Shown here: in pieces, positions 25,076 to 34,127 of the stretch
How the letters are laid out: every line of letters begins with the position of its first letter
Numbering within the stretch: the first letter of the stretch is position 1
Assembly (NCBI RefSeq): GCF_002288635.1
Contig: NZ_NRSW01000001.1
Coordinates: 2,561,852 to 2,625,851 of the forward strand
Origin: Mucilaginibacter sp. MD40
Lineage (GTDB): Bacteria; Bacteroidota; Bacteroidia; Sphingobacteriales; Sphingobacteriaceae
DNA: 64,000 bases
Direction of reading: 5' to 3'
Program-made: the position numbers and the translations under genes
Notes under the pieces: generated by a model
The model's input: only the letters and a program-made list of their open reading frames with translations
Databases searched by the model: none
Told to the model about the DNA's origin: nothing

Positions 25076-26414
25076 CCGTTATGAGTGGCGGCTTGTGCTG
25101 CGTGTGTTATTATTATTTGCGGCGGTAACAGCTACTGTCTTAGTGATATTTGTGTTGCGGCAGTATTTGTTCCTGGTAATTACCGTACCCATGCTCACCT
25201 ATTCGTTGCTTGACCTGATACGCTTTAATAAAAAGGCGCAGGACGAAGTAAACCAGTTTGTAGAGTCAATACATTATCGTGATTTTTCGCGGCATTTTGA
25301 TGTGCGTAAAGCACCGAATGAGCTTAAGCCCTTGCGTAAAGGTTTTAATGACATTAACAGCACCTTTAAAGTAATCAGCCGCGAACGCGAAACACAATAT
25401 CATTATCTCCAAAAAATACTGGAACTGGTTGATACCGGCATTATCAGTTATGAGCAGGAAACTGGCGAAATTGGCTGGATTAATGAATCATTCAAGAACC
25501 TGGTAGGCATACCCTATTTAAAATCTATCCATTCACTGGAGAAGCGCGAACCGATTTTATATGCTGATGTGATTAACCTGAAACCCGGCGAAGCCAAAGT
25601 AATGACCATTACACGCGAGCAGCAGCAGGTAAAAATGCTGGTGACCGCCAGTATCATGCGCAGCGAAGATAAACTGAACAAGCTCATTGCCTTTCAGAAT
25701 GTAAGCGAAGCTCTGGATGAAACTGAATCAAAAGCCTGGTCGAAATTGTTGAATGTGATGACGCATGAGATCATGAATTCTGTTGCACCCATATCATCAC
25801 TTGCCGATACACTTAAAAACCGCCTGCAGGCGCCGGATATTACCGATAATTTGCAAAACGTAGATCTGGAAGACATAGAATTGGGTATTGATACCATTAA
25901 ACGGCGCAGCGAGGGATTGCTCAAATTCACAGAAAGCTATCGCAGCCTTAATAAGATCACCAAGCTTGATCTTAACCGGGTTATGGTGCGGGATATGTTT
26001 GAGAACCTCAACAGCCTCATGACGCCCACACTGGAAAAAAAGAACATTGAACTGGACATCATTCTCCGAGACCCGGCATTAACCATTGAGGCCGACATTA
26101 ACCTGCTTGACCAGGTGTTGATCAATCTGCTGGTAAACGCTATTGAAGCGGTAAAAGACCGGGAAGAACCACAGATAATTCTTCAGGCTGAACAACAAAG
26201 TGGTAAGTTACTGCTTAAAGTGGTTGATAACGGCGTAGGTATGCCACCCGAGTTATTGGATAAGATATTTATTCCCTTTTTTAGTACCCGCAAAACCGGA
26301 AGCGGTATTGGTTTAAGCTTATGCAAGCAGATTATGCTGTTGCATAAAGGCAATATCCAGGTACAATCAACCGAAGGTAAAGGTTCGGCGTTTATTATGA
26401 CTTTCCCGGTGTAA
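25065..26414 (+). CDS. Sensor histidine kinase, NtrY-like
   Basis: A 449-residue kinase. Two membrane helices occupy about residues 10-30 and 33-52 with almost no periplasmic loop, so it probably senses within the membrane or cytosol. A PAS-like domain lies around 115-220. The dimerisation box holds His234 in MTHEIMNSVAP, and the HATPase has NLLVNAIEAV (N-box), DNGVGMP (G1) and GSGIGLSLCKQ (G2). Its start lies inside the regulator gene, so the two are translationally coupled and form a cognate pair. Its likely output is control of the divergent HlyD/ABC operon. Confidence 0.93.
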   Translation: MIFNRYEWRLVLRVLLLFAAVTATVLVIFVLRQYLFLVITVPMLTYSLLDLIRFNKKAQDEVNQFVESIHYRDFSRHFDVRKAPNELKPLRKGFNDINSTFKVISRERETQYHYLQKILELVDTGIISYEQETGEIGWINESFKNLVGIPYLKSIHSLEKREPILYADVINLKPGEAKVMTITREQQQVKMLVTASIMRSEDKLNKLIAFQNVSEALDETESKAWSKLLNVMTHEIMNSVAPISSLADTLKNRLQAPDITDNLQNVDLEDIELGIDTIKRRSEGLLKFTESYRSLNKITKLDLNRVMVRDMFENLNSLMTPTLEKKNIELDIILRDPALTIEADINLLDQVLINLLVNAIEAVKDREEPQIILQAEQQSGKLLLKVVDNGVGMPPELLDKIFIPFFSTRKTGSGIGLSLCKQIMLLHKGNIQVQSTEGKGSAFIMTFPV

Positions 26415-26431
26415 TTAAATAATTTCCTATC

Positions 26432-26444
26432 TGCCAATTTGGCA
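26432..26444. promoter_or_regulatory. Palindrome upstream of htpG, candidate heat-shock operator
   Basis: TGCCAATTTGGCA is a perfect 13-nt palindrome about an unpaired central T, 74 bp before the htpG start. Its right half supplies TTGGCA, which could be a -33/-35-like element. Position before a chaperone gene suggests a stress-related site, but I cannot name a regulator. Confidence 0.45.
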
Positions 26445-26517
26445 ATTATAATCCTTTGGAACAAGCATTGATATTGGGTTGATGTAAACGTTAATCAAAC
26501 TAAAATCACTCAATACA

Positions 26518-28401
26518 ATGCAAGAAAAAGGAACCATCTCGATACACACCGAGAACATTTTTCCCATCATTAAAAAATTCTTATATTCTGATACCGAGAT
26601 ATTTCTGCGCGAACTGGTATCAAACGCTGTTGATGCAACACAAAAAATAAAACGCCTGGCTTCATTAGGCCAATACAACGGCGAGCTTGGCGATCTGTGC
26701 GTTGAGGTTGCTTTTGATGCCGACAAAAAGACCATTACCATATCTGATAACGGTATTGGTATGACGGCCGAAGAGATCAAAAAATACATTAACCAGATCG
26801 CATTCTCGGGCGCTACTGAGTTTATGGAGAAATTTAAAGAAGCCAAGGATGCCAATGAGATCATTGGTCGTTTTGGTTTGGGCTTCTACTCGGCATTTAT
26901 GGTGGCAGACAAGGTGGAGATCGAAACCTTAAGCTACCAGGATGGCGCCACTCCTGCCCATTGGGTATGCGATGGCAGCACCGAGTTTGAAATAAGCGAA
27001 GGCAGCCTGGCCGAACGTGGTACCGAGATCACCCTGCATATTAATGCTGAGTCTGAAGAGTTTTTAAGCAAGTATAAATTGCAGGAGATATTGGATAAGT
27101 ACTGCAAGTTTTTACCTGTACCTATTAAGTTTGGCACTAAAGAAGATAGCATTGAGGACGGTGTTGACGAGGAGGGTAAAACTAAGTACAAAACCGTTGA
27201 GGAAGACAATATCATTAATGATACCAATCCTATCTGGACAAAATCTCCCAACGAATTAAAGGATGAAGATTACCTTAAGTTCTACAAAGAGCTTTATCCA
27301 TTCAGCGAAGACCCATTATTCTGGATACACTTAAATGTAGACTATCCGTTTAACCTCACTGGTGTGCTATACTTCCCAAAAGTGAAAAACGATTTCGAAT
27401 TCCAGAAGAATAAGATCAAATTGTTCTCACGCCAGGTGTTCATCACTGAAGAAGTAAAAGACATTGTTCCTGAATTCCTGATGTTGCTGCATGGTGTTAT
27501 CGATTCACCGGATATTCCGCTGAACGTATCCCGTAGCTTCTTGCAGGCCGATAGCAACGTGAAAAAGATCAACAGTTACATCACCAAAAAAGTAGCTGAT
27601 AAACTGGGCGACCTTTTCAAAAATGATCGCAAAGCTTACGAAGATAAATGGAGCGATATCGGCCTGTTTGTAAAATACGGCGCTATTAGCGACGAAAAGT
27701 TTTATGACAAGGCAAAAGATTTTGTCCTGCTAACCAACACAGCCAAAGAGAACTTTACGCTTACTGAATACAAGGAAAAGGTTGAAGGCACACAGACTGA
27801 CAAAGATGGCCAGTTAATATATTTGTACACCAACGATGCTGATAAGCAGGATTCGTTCATACAATCAGCCAATAAAAAAGGCTATGATGTATTGCTGATG
27901 AACTCTCCTATCGACAACCACTTCATTAGTCAGTTGGAGCATAAATTGGAGAAAACTTCACTTAAACGTGTTGATGCCGATGTTGCTGATAAGCTCATTA
28001 AAAAAGATGACGCACCTGAACACGTGCTGACTGAAGAGCAGACCAAACAAGTAAAAGAAATTTTTGATAAGGCTATTAACAAACCGGCTTACCGTGTTGA
28101 ACTGGAGAGCCTGCATCCTGATGAATTACCGGTTACCGTTACCATGGATGAGTTTATGCGCCGCATGAAAGATATGGCAGCCATGGGTGGCGGCATGGGC
28201 TTCTACGGCAGCATGCCCGATAACTATAAGGTTATTGTAAATGGTAACCACAAACTAATCAGCCGTATACTAAATAACGAAAATGCTGACGAACAAGCAC
28301 AATTGGCTAAACAAGCATTTGATTTGGCCTTGCTATCTCAGGGCTTGCTAACCGGTGCGGAACTGACCGAGTTTGTAAACCGCAGCGTTAACCTTATATA
28401 A
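26518..28401 (+). CDS. htpG: Molecular chaperone HtpG (Hsp90)
   Basis: A 627-residue bacterial Hsp90. The N-terminal ATPase region has FLRELVSNAVDATQKIK near residues 28-44, DNGIGMT, and GRFGLGFYSAFMVAD. The middle domain follows with SRQVFITEEVKDIVPEF and GVIDSPDIPLNVSRSFLQ. The C-terminal dimerisation domain contains a Met/Gly-rich loop (MKDMAAMGGGMGFYG). It is an ATP-driven cytosolic chaperone. Monocistronic: a palindrome lies upstream and a strong terminator downstream. Confidence 0.98.
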   Translation: MQEKGTISIHTENIFPIIKKFLYSDTEIFLRELVSNAVDATQKIKRLASLGQYNGELGDLCVEVAFDADKKTITISDNGIGMTAEEIKKYINQIAFSGATEFMEKFKEAKDANEIIGRFGLGFYSAFMVADKVEIETLSYQDGATPAHWVCDGSTEFEISEGSLAERGTEITLHINAESEEFLSKYKLQEILDKYCKFLPVPIKFGTKEDSIEDGVDEEGKTKYKTVEEDNIINDTNPIWTKSPNELKDEDYLKFYKELYPFSEDPLFWIHLNVDYPFNLTGVLYFPKVKNDFEFQKNKIKLFSRQVFITEEVKDIVPEFLMLLHGVIDSPDIPLNVSRSFLQADSNVKKINSYITKKVADKLGDLFKNDRKAYEDKWSDIGLFVKYGAISDEKFYDKAKDFVLLTNTAKENFTLTEYKEKVEGTQTDKDGQLIYLYTNDADKQDSFIQSANKKGYDVLLMNSPIDNHFISQLEHKLEKTSLKRVDADVADKLIKKDDAPEHVLTEEQTKQVKEIFDKAINKPAYRVELESLHPDELPVTVTMDEFMRRMKDMAAMGGGMGFYGSMPDNYKVIVNGNHKLISRILNNENADEQAQLAKQAFDLALLSQGLLTGAELTEFVNRSVNLI

Positions 28402-28423
28402 ATTTTTATTACTCAATATTATA

Positions 28424-28451
28424 GCCACCTAACAAGGGTGGCTTTTTTTTT
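28424..28451 (+). terminator. htpG terminator
   Basis: GCCACC at 28424-28429 pairs with GGTGGC at 28437-28442 around a 7-nt loop, followed by nine T. It lies 23 bp past the htpG stop. Confidence 0.9.
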
Positions 28452-28575
28452 AATAAATTTATGGAATATCATTTCGGCCTGCATCTTGTTATAAAAGATA
28501 AGCTCATTATTTAAACCTGCCATGTGCAATTTTGTCAATAGAATAACCTGTTTACAAACCCATAAATAATTAAAA

Positions 28576-29088
28576 ATGAAAAGCTTAATAAGAACACTCA
28601 TGGTAATACTTATTACATCCGTAATAGCATTACCCGGCCGGGCACAAACCACCAAACAACAAAAACAAGATGAAAAAGCCGAGAAATTAAGACAACTAAT
28701 AGAGTCGCGAAATTTCGTATTCCAGGCTACGTACATGTCCCCAATGGGTGGCGGGCAGATCTACCTTACCTCGCCGTATGATGTAACTATTACACGTGAT
28801 ACGGTTACCTCTTTTTTGCCTTATTTTGGTGTAGCCTATATGAGTACCGGCTACAGCAGCAGCGATAACGGTATTAAATTTACCTCTACAAAATTTGATT
28901 ACCAGGTACAGAATCTTAAAAAAGGCGGTTACCGTATCATTATTAAACCAAAAGACGTTACCAATTTAACGCAAATGTTTCTGGAGGCATATCCTGGTGG
29001 TTATGCAAGTTTATCGGTCATCAGCGTGAACAGGCAGCAGATAAGTTTTCAGGGAAATGTTAAAGAGCGGGCGAAAACTAAAAGTTAA
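28576..29088 (+). CDS. DUF4251 domain-containing exported protein
   Basis: A 170-residue protein with a signal peptide (LMVILITSVIALPGRAQ) followed by a Lys/Glu/Gln-rich linker and the DUF4251 core. The core runs from ESRNFVFQATYMSPMGGG through SFLPYFGVAYMSTGY to FQGNVKERAK. DUF4251 proteins are widespread small periplasmic proteins in Bacteroidota with no assigned function. It is followed 33 bp later by a small acidic protein gene on the same strand. Confidence 0.88.
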   Translation: MKSLIRTLMVILITSVIALPGRAQTTKQQKQDEKAEKLRQLIESRNFVFQATYMSPMGGGQIYLTSPYDVTITRDTVTSFLPYFGVAYMSTGYSSSDNGIKFTSTKFDYQVQNLKKGGYRIIIKPKDVTNLTQMFLEAYPGGYASLSVISVNRQQISFQGNVKERAKTKS

Positions 29089-29121
29089 AGGCCCTGTTGT
29101 TATCTATATAAATTAAAGATT

Positions 29122-29397
29122 ATGTTGAGGATTGATATACCACAAAATGGCGAACCTGCTTTTACCTATGCAGCCTTTGAACAATACAATATCCCCCTTC
29201 CGGCTAATGGCACCGATACAGAAGTAAATGGTGACGTGATATTACTTTTTGAAGATGAACAGGAAGCCGTTGAGTACTTAGATATACTGGAAGATTATGC
29301 TACCGGTTTAGATAACAACGCTACCCAGAAACCATTAGTTAACGCCCTTGTAAGCGCTATAAGTAATGATGAATTTGTACAGGCTTACCTGCGTTAA
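29122..29397 (+). CDS. Small acidic protein of unknown function
   Basis: A 91-residue, strongly acidic cytosolic protein (DVILLFEDEQEAVEYLDIL in the middle) with no signal peptide or membrane segment and no domain I recognise. Codon usage resembles its neighbours, and it has an ATG start and a plausible alpha/beta pattern, so I consider it real. It may be co-transcribed with the DUF4251 gene upstream. Confidence 0.65.
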   Translation: MLRIDIPQNGEPAFTYAAFEQYNIPLPANGTDTEVNGDVILLFEDEQEAVEYLDILEDYATGLDNNATQKPLVNALVSAISNDEFVQAYLR

Positions 29398-29415
29398 ACC
29401 TGTACAAATTTCGTA

Positions 29416-30339
29416 TTAAATATTAATATTTTTCTTTAGGTATTGCATACTGTTATTGATGCTTGCAAAAGGATCCTGAGGCATATCGTGCTCTACAAAA
29501 AAGCTTTTCATCCCTGCTATAGACGCAGCCGCGAAAACTGGTTTAAAGTCAAGCGTGCCACTGCCTACCGGTATAATATTCTCTCTGCTGGCATCCAGAT
29601 CTTTTACGTGCCAAAGCGGGAAACGGCTAGGGTGAGCTTTAAACATTTCAACCGGGTCTTTGCCAGCCTTCATTGCCCAGGCAAGATCCAGTTCCATTTT
29701 TACCTTTTTCGGGTCAGTCTCTGATAACAATAGATCATACGGTACCTTATCACCAACGGGCTTAAACTCCATGTCATGGTTATGGTAGGCGAAAGTGAGC
29801 CCAGCCTTAGCTGCCGCCTCTCCGGTCTTGTTTAACACGATTATGGCCTGGTTAACCTCTTCTATAGTACCTGTAGGGATGTTGGCACATACCAGGTATT
29901 TTACCCCGCCTTCGGCCGCTTCATCAACCAGTCGCTGCATATTATCGGTAAGATTGGCCATTTTAGGTATTACCATTGGCTTACCATCGGGAGTAGTTGG
30001 CATTTTGGCTCCGGCGGGTAATTTAAACGGGGCACCCAACACATGATGCGATTTCCAAACCAGGCCCAGATCATTCGCCATAACCTTAAATTCTTTGGGC
30101 TTCATGCCATAGTAACCGCCCTTTTTGCTGAATGCTGATTCCAGTTCGCTGTAACCTGCCGACTTAATTTTGGTAAGTGTGCCCTTAACGTCGGCGTCAA
30201 TCACGTTAAAGAAAGTAAATAGCTGTACACCAACAGGGTGCTTTAGTAAGTATGCTGCCGCCTTTCCGGATAATATGGCACTGCTAAGCGCAAGTGTACC
30301 CGCGCTTTGTAAAAAACTGCGTCTGTTTAAACTCATCAT
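29416..30339 (-). CDS. Tat-exported sugar phosphate isomerase/epimerase-like TIM-barrel protein
   Basis: A 307-residue protein with a twin-arginine-type leader (NRRSFLQSAGTLALSSAIL) and an AP-endonuclease-2/xylose isomerase-like barrel. Visible metal-site candidates are YHNHDMEF near residue 195, MELDLAWAMKAG, WHVKDLDASRENIIPVG and FFVEHDMPQDP, in the usual E/D/H order. Exported members of this family occur in Bacteroidota sugar-utilisation loci; the substrate is unknown. It stands alone, reading toward the small acidic protein gene. Two adjacent ATG codons (30339 and 30336) are possible starts. Confidence 0.85.
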   Translation of the reverse strand: MMSLNRRSFLQSAGTLALSSAILSGKAAAYLLKHPVGVQLFTFFNVIDADVKGTLTKIKSAGYSELESAFSKKGGYYGMKPKEFKVMANDLGLVWKSHHVLGAPFKLPAGAKMPTTPDGKPMVIPKMANLTDNMQRLVDEAAEGGVKYLVCANIPTGTIEEVNQAIIVLNKTGEAAAKAGLTFAYHNHDMEFKPVGDKVPYDLLLSETDPKKVKMELDLAWAMKAGKDPVEMFKAHPSRFPLWHVKDLDASRENIIPVGSGTLDFKPVFAAASIAGMKSFFVEHDMPQDPFASINNSMQYLKKNINI

Positions 30340-30391
30340 TTATGGTATTTAGTTTATATTGGTTATATAAAGCTAAATCAATAAAATGAGA

Positions 30392-30429
30392 GTAAAAAAT
30401 TAATTGTGTCTGCTTAACACAATTAATTT
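30392..30429 (-). terminator. Terminator of the RidA/D-TA/dipeptidase/glucosidase operon
   Basis: A perfect 13-bp AT-rich stem (30397-30409 against 30417-30429) with a 7-nt loop begins at the stop codon of the glucosidase-like gene and is followed, on the minus strand, by a run of T. It closes the four-gene operon. Confidence 0.75.
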
Positions 30430-33028
30430 AATGATATAAGCAATCGGCGATCAAACCTGTCCAGCCGGTTTGGTGCGATGCCCCTAAGCCCCGACCGGTA
30501 TCACCATCGAAAAATTCATAAAAAAGGATGTGGTTTTTGAAATTCGGATCAGTCTGCACCTTCTGGTCGGTTCCGTTAGCGGGCCTGTATCCACGCTCAT
30601 CAACTAAAAATAATTTAGATATACGGGCATAAATCTCATTGGCTACTTCTTTAAGGTTCATCATCTTACCCGACCCAATGGGGCATTCTACCTGGAGATC
30701 ATTACCATAATACTCATAATAATCGTTCAGGCTTTGGATAATGAGGTAATTAAGCGGTATCCAAACCGGTCCCCGCCAATTGCTGTTCCCCCCAAACATA
30801 GGTCCGTCGCTATCACCGGGCGTATATCTTATACTCGAAGTATTGCCATCGAGAGTTACAGAAAACGGATGCTCCAAATGATACTTGGAAAGCGACCGAA
30901 TACCGTACGGACTCAAAAACTCTTTTTCATCAAGCATGTAGCTTAACAAACCCTTCATACGGTGCCCCCGAAGTAAACTAATTAAGTGCTTACCGTTAGG
31001 GCTACGCTCATCCCAGCGGGACACCAGCGCGGCAAGATCGGGCCGGTTGTTCTTGAACCAGTCAAGTCTGTTACGAAATATGGGGTTTTCGTCGATGTCA
31101 ATATCATTAAGTATTTCGGTAGCGAACAAGGGTATAAGGCCCACCATACTGCGGATACGCATTTTTATAGCGGTATGATCGGGCATGCGCAGCTGGTCGT
31201 AAAAAAAGTTATCACCTTCATCCCATAAGCCTTCCTGCCCGCCCTCGCCCATGCTGGACATGGCTTCGGCAATGTAGATGAAATGCTCAAAGTATTTAGA
31301 AGCTATGTCACGATAAGCTTTATTGGCTTGCGCCAGTTCTGCGGCCATCCCCATCAGGTTAAGCGAATACATGGCCATCCAACTGGTGCCATCAACTTGC
31401 TCCAGATGTGCTCCGTTGGCAAATTTAGTGTTGCGGTCAAACACGCCAATATTGTCCATGCCCAAAAAGCCGCCTTCAAAAATATTATTGCCAGCCTCGT
31501 CTTTACGGTTAACCCACCAGGTAAAGTTGAGCATCAGTTTATGAAAAATACGCTCCAGGAAAAAGGTATCACCCACTCCATTGTTAGCTTGTTTATCCTG
31601 CTGATATATTTTCCATGCGGCCATGGCATGTACTGGTGGGTTAGCATCGCTAAAATCCCATTCATAAGCAGGTAATTGGCCGTTAGGATGCATATACCAA
31701 TCACGTATCAATAAATTGAGTTGATTTTTGGCAAAAGCCATATCAATGCCTGCCAGAGCTATACAATGGAATGCCAGGTCCCAGGCGGCAAACCAGGGGT
31801 ATTCCCATTTATCGGGCATAGAAATAATATCGCCACGGTTATTAAAGTGCTGCCATTTACTGTTACGCGCATGCAAACGACTTGACGGGGGCGCAGGCTC
31901 TCCCGGGTCGCCCTTTAGCCATTGGTGAACATCATAGTAATAAAATTGCTTGTTCCAAAGCAGGCCGGCGTAAGCCTGCCGCCTGATCATCGCTTTTTCG
32001 GGCGCGTTATTGGCAGGCAGTAAATCGTTATAAAATTCATCAGCTTCAGCCTGGCGTGCAGCAAAAATGTTGTCAAAATCTGTAAAGTTAGCGCCTGCGT
32101 CCTCCGTTAACCTTAGTCTTATCACTTTGCTTTCCCCAGCGGCGACTTCAATATCGTAATTACAAGCCGCGCGGGTTCCTGTTTTTGATATGTTGACAGT
32201 GCCTGCCTGATTAACTATATAATCGTTTATACCATCTTTATAATAGGCTTGTTCGCCTGCTGTCCCACCAAAACGTATAGAGTTGGTTTCATTCTCGCAA
32301 AAAAGCGTTTCTGGGCCTCCTTCGGCTAAAAGATATTTAACATCAAGGTCTTGATGCTCAATATGTATGTTGCCGTTGTTATCACTCAGTTGTGGCTTGT
32401 AATTACTGTATCCCCAATCCCATGTGTTGCGGAACCAAATAGTTGGCAGTACGTTTAGCTTTGCCGCTTGTTCTGCCCGGTTAGTAACGGTTATTTTTAT
32501 CAGGATGTCATCAGTCCCCCCTTTTGCATATTCTATCTGGAGATCGAAGTATTCATCGTTATTGAAAACGCCCGTATCCATCAGCTCGTATTCAGGTTGA
32601 TTACGATCTCGTTTACGGTTCTCTGCCACCAGTTGATCATAAGGAAAAGGCTGCTGTGGGTATTTATACAGCATTTTCATATATGAATGCGTAGGCGCAT
32701 TATCCAGGTAATAATAAAGCTCCTTTACATCCTCACCGTGGTTACCTTCGGCGTTGCTCAATCCAAAAAAACGTTCTTTAATAATATGATCCTGCTTGTT
32801 CCAGAACGCTACTGAAAAGCAAAGTAACTGCTTTATATCACATATACCGGCTATACCTTCTTCTCCCCAGCGGAATGCTTTGCTACGGGCCATATCATGG
32901 GTAATATAGTTCCATGCATCGCCATTAGCGCTGTAATCTTCACGTACGGTGCCCCATTGGCGATCGCTTACATAAGGTCCCCAACGTTTCCATCCTGTTG
33001 TTTTTAATCTGTCGGCTTCTGCACCCAT
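30428..33028 (-). CDS. Large glucosidase-like protein (MGH1/GH63-type alpha-barrel)
   Basis: An 866-residue protein without a signal peptide, hence probably cytosolic. The N-terminal half is a beta-sandwich region (MGAEADRLKTTGWKRWGPYV, then DGAN... beta strands). The C-terminal half is an (alpha/alpha)6 barrel with MPDKWEYPWFAAWDLAFHC, LPAYEWDFSDANPPVHA and SNWRGPVWIPLNY blocks typical of the MGH1-like/GH63-like group acting on alpha-glucosides or related sugars. Catalytic acids are probably among the Asp and Glu of those blocks. It is the last gene of an operon with a dipeptidase, D-threonine aldolase-like protein and RidA. The substrate is unassigned. Confidence 0.82.
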   Translation of the reverse strand: MGAEADRLKTTGWKRWGPYVSDRQWGTVREDYSANGDAWNYITHDMARSKAFRWGEEGIAGICDIKQLLCFSVAFWNKQDHIIKERFFGLSNAEGNHGEDVKELYYYLDNAPTHSYMKMLYKYPQQPFPYDQLVAENRKRDRNQPEYELMDTGVFNNDEYFDLQIEYAKGGTDDILIKITVTNRAEQAAKLNVLPTIWFRNTWDWGYSNYKPQLSDNNGNIHIEHQDLDVKYLLAEGGPETLFCENETNSIRFGGTAGEQAYYKDGINDYIVNQAGTVNISKTGTRAACNYDIEVAAGESKVIRLRLTEDAGANFTDFDNIFAARQAEADEFYNDLLPANNAPEKAMIRRQAYAGLLWNKQFYYYDVHQWLKGDPGEPAPPSSRLHARNSKWQHFNNRGDIISMPDKWEYPWFAAWDLAFHCIALAGIDMAFAKNQLNLLIRDWYMHPNGQLPAYEWDFSDANPPVHAMAAWKIYQQDKQANNGVGDTFFLERIFHKLMLNFTWWVNRKDEAGNNIFEGGFLGMDNIGVFDRNTKFANGAHLEQVDGTSWMAMYSLNLMGMAAELAQANKAYRDIASKYFEHFIYIAEAMSSMGEGGQEGLWDEGDNFFYDQLRMPDHTAIKMRIRSMVGLIPLFATEILNDIDIDENPIFRNRLDWFKNNRPDLAALVSRWDERSPNGKHLISLLRGHRMKGLLSYMLDEKEFLSPYGIRSLSKYHLEHPFSVTLDGNTSSIRYTPGDSDGPMFGGNSNWRGPVWIPLNYLIIQSLNDYYEYYGNDLQVECPIGSGKMMNLKEVANEIYARISKLFLVDERGYRPANGTDQKVQTDPNFKNHILFYEFFDGDTGRGLGASHQTGWTGLIADCLYH

Positions 33029-33036
33029 ATGGATAA

Positions 33037-34107
33037 TTATTTCCAGGCATTACGTAAAAAACGCAGCCAGTTACCATTCATCATATTTTCAATATCGGTT
33101 TGGCTGTATCCTCTTTTTAATAAAATATTGGGCACTTTTTGCAGGTCTGCTATGGTTTCCAGATCATAGGGGCATTGTTCCCTGCCAAAGGCTCCGTCCA
33201 GATCGGTACCCATGCCTACATGCAAAGCGTTACCGGCCAGCTGACAAATATGGTCTATATGGTTGGCCATCACTTCTAAATTGCAATTCATTTGTTTGGG
33301 GTCTGATTGTCCCCTAATCCACCCAGGTACCATCATCCAGGCATCTAAAGCGGCACCTATTACAGCGCCTCGATTTATCAATGCCTTTATCATCTCATCG
33401 CTATACTGGCGGTTATGGTTAACCAGCGCACGGCAATTGTTGTGACTCGCCCAAACATGTCCGCCAAAATTGTCCAGTGCCTGCCAAAAGGCATCATCAC
33501 ATAAATGAGTAGCATCCAGGATAATGTTTAGCCGTTCCATTTCTTTTAGTAGTTGCAGGCCGTTTTTGTTCATCTTACCTGTTGCATCGGTACCATTAGC
33601 ATACCGGCCCGGGCCATAATGGGCAGGACCTAATGCCCGTAGACCATAATCGTAAGCGATTTGCAGGTAAGAAATATCAATAAGCGAATCCGCCCCTTCT
33701 AAACTTAAGATATAACCTATAGGTTTGTCAACGTTGTTATGATCATTCTGCCACAGCGACACATGAGATTCTAATGAAGTTAGATTTTTTATCTGTGCCA
33801 TTTCGCCAGCGTCTTCCATGGCTTTGTACCATGCCAGTTGCCCCTGCGTTTGCGCCCATGCCTGTTGGGGCGAGTGCCATCCGGGCAAATGATTATCTGG
33901 TGCCACGTATCTACCAATTTGTGTTGCTACCACCAAACCGATATTACCTTTTCTCAGTTCGGGCAAAGCAACAACGGCTTTAGCCCGGTCGGGCTTATCG
34001 GTTAAACCTTCCTCACGGGCATTAATAGCGGCGACCGGCTGCGTTAGATCCCTGTTCCATTCCAGGGCATTCATGCTGAGGTCTAAATGGGCATCTATCG
34101 TGAACAT
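33037..34107 (-). CDS. Membrane dipeptidase, peptidase family M19
   Basis: A 356-residue renal-dipeptidase-type zinc enzyme. The first metal motif is DAHLDLS with His7 and Asp9. Further blocks include LSLEGADSL (bridging Glu), LNIILDATHLCDDAF, VWASHNNCRALV (His pair) and VGMGTDLDGAFG (Asp). There is no signal peptide. M19 enzymes hydrolyse dipeptides, often with D-residues at the second position, which fits its operon partner, a D-threonine aldolase-like protein. It is 8 bp from the downstream glucosidase gene and 20 bp from the upstream D-TA gene. Confidence 0.92.
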   Translation of the reverse strand: MFTIDAHLDLSMNALEWNRDLTQPVAAINAREEGLTDKPDRAKAVVALPELRKGNIGLVVATQIGRYVAPDNHLPGWHSPQQAWAQTQGQLAWYKAMEDAGEMAQIKNLTSLESHVSLWQNDHNNVDKPIGYILSLEGADSLIDISYLQIAYDYGLRALGPAHYGPGRYANGTDATGKMNKNGLQLLKEMERLNIILDATHLCDDAFWQALDNFGGHVWASHNNCRALVNHNRQYSDEMIKALINRGAVIGAALDAWMMVPGWIRGQSDPKQMNCNLEVMANHIDHICQLAGNALHVGMGTDLDGAFGREQCPYDLETIADLQKVPNILLKRGYSQTDIENMMNGNWLRFLRNAWK

Positions 34108-34127
34108 GTTCTGGATTTTAGCACCTG

